Source of the DNA: CAIVAT01 sp964525995
Lineage (GTDB): Bacteria; Bacteroidota; Bacteroidia; Bacteroidales; FEN-979
NCBI GenBank assembly: GCA_964525995.1
Contig: CAZGIM010000005.1
Span: forward strand, 1 to 64,000
Direction of reading: 5' to 3'
DNA: 64,000 bases
The stretch's first letter is position 1; each line of letters opens with the position of its first letter. This document shows, in pieces, positions 63,574 to 64,000 of the stretch. The position numbers and the translations under genes were made by a program. A model generated the notes under the pieces. It was not told the origin of the DNA, searched no databases, and saw only the letters and a program-made list of their open reading frames with translations.

Positions 63574-64000
63574 TTATTCTATGGTTTCGGCCACTACCCT
63601 GACGGGGTCTATATCCATGGATATTCCTGTTACCATATACCCGGGAGATGCTCCTTCGATAGCTGAAGAATAACCCTGGAAAGACCCCGACTTCCGGAGG
63701 ATTAACCTAAATCCGGAATTTCCGGAGGTACGCGTAAGAGTGACTATGGAATCATTGCGCTTATTATCGGCCAGGTACCTGGTGTATAATTCACTGAATG
63801 ATTTGGCAGTGGGAGCGAGGATCCCCGCTTGATCAACGAACAGATCCTCAAACTGTTCCCTTCCAAGGATGGGACTTTTTCCGGGGGCAGGGATTGCGGT
63901 ACAGGTCTTAAAGTCGAAACCGTCACCCTCCTCCAGGTAGCTGATCTGAAGGTTCCGGATCGATGGATGTCCTTTGATGATTTTAATTTCGGCCCGGCCG
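63574..64000 (-). CDS. partial gene, C-terminal part of an unknown protein
   Basis: Reading frame open from the window edge (first full codon ends at 63999) to TAA at 63574-63576, giving at least 141 residues. It begins AEIKIIKGHPSIRNLQISYL and ends VRVVAETIE. No family recognised. It lies 71 bp upstream of SusC on the same strand, so it may belong to the same transcript. Confidence 0.6.
   Translation of the reverse strand, partial: GRAEIKIIKGHPSIRNLQISYLEEGDGFDFKTCTAIPAPGKSPILGREQFEDLFVDQAGILAPTAKSFSELYTRYLADNKRNDSIVTLTRTSGNSGFRLILRKSGSFQGYSSAIEGASPGYMVTGISMDIDPVRVVAETIE

Overview
The window reads as chromosomal DNA of a member of the Bacteroidota, probably a Bacteroidales or Marinilabiliales-type environmental anaerobe. 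The supporting signs are a SusC/SusD pair, several secreted proteins with C-terminal type IX secretion (T9SS) sorting domains of types A and B, many Cys-anchored lipoproteins, and promoters with the Bacteroidota -7 element TAnnTTTG. No rRNA, tRNA, CRISPR array or complete insertion sequence was found.

Layout. 1-3.1 kb is AT-rich: four small same-strand genes (membrane protein, DUF2007 protein, VOC protein, acetyltransferase) separated by attC-like imperfect inverted repeats, resembling a sedentary gene-cassette array, followed by a decayed reading frame. 3.1-8.1 kb is a minus-strand carbohydrate operon (GH28 polygalacturonase-like, ROK sugar kinase, GH38 alpha-mannosidase). 8.3-11.9 kb holds a CPA2 cation/proton antiporter and an orphan LivK-like binding lipoprotein. 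12.3-17.8 kb holds secreted proteins (S8 protease, BNR propeller protein, short-repeat protein) and a serine-hydrolase gene fragment. 17.9-20.9 kb is a second AT-rich patch with a half-size urea-transporter homologue, two tandem paralogues and a lipoprotein. 21.3-25.8 kb is a xylose operon (xylB, xylA, xylose/H+ symporter) with two copies of a small inverted-repeat element in its gaps. 25.9-34.7 kb is a run of secreted proteins and lipoproteins, including a T9SS type B adhesin-like protein, an Omp28-like protein, a GIDE-domain protein and a collagen-like lipoprotein.

34.8-52.4 kb is one regulatory and export unit: a histidine kinase and a sigma-54 activator (NtrC type) on the minus strand, and divergently a plus-strand run of LolD/MacB-type ATPase, TolC, membrane fusion protein, FtsX-like permease, lipoprotein and three more FtsX-like permeases. 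A near-consensus sigma-54 promoter and a 32-bp palindrome lie between the two arms. This is the most coherent regulated system in the window. An intact lipoprotein gene on its left and a decayed copy of that gene on its right bracket the block as direct repeats.

53.1-57.9 kb has a quinone-oxidoreductase-like enzyme, a DUF4932 HExxH protein, a YfcC-type transporter and a T9SS-sorted protein. 58.0-64.0 kb is a minus-strand SusC-SusD-lipoprotein operon and the end of another gene.

A MITE-like element recurs: two full copies of 251-252 bp with 4-bp target duplications and at least two right-end remnants. No transposase for it and no integron integrase is present in the window. All functional calls come from reading motifs; no database search was run.
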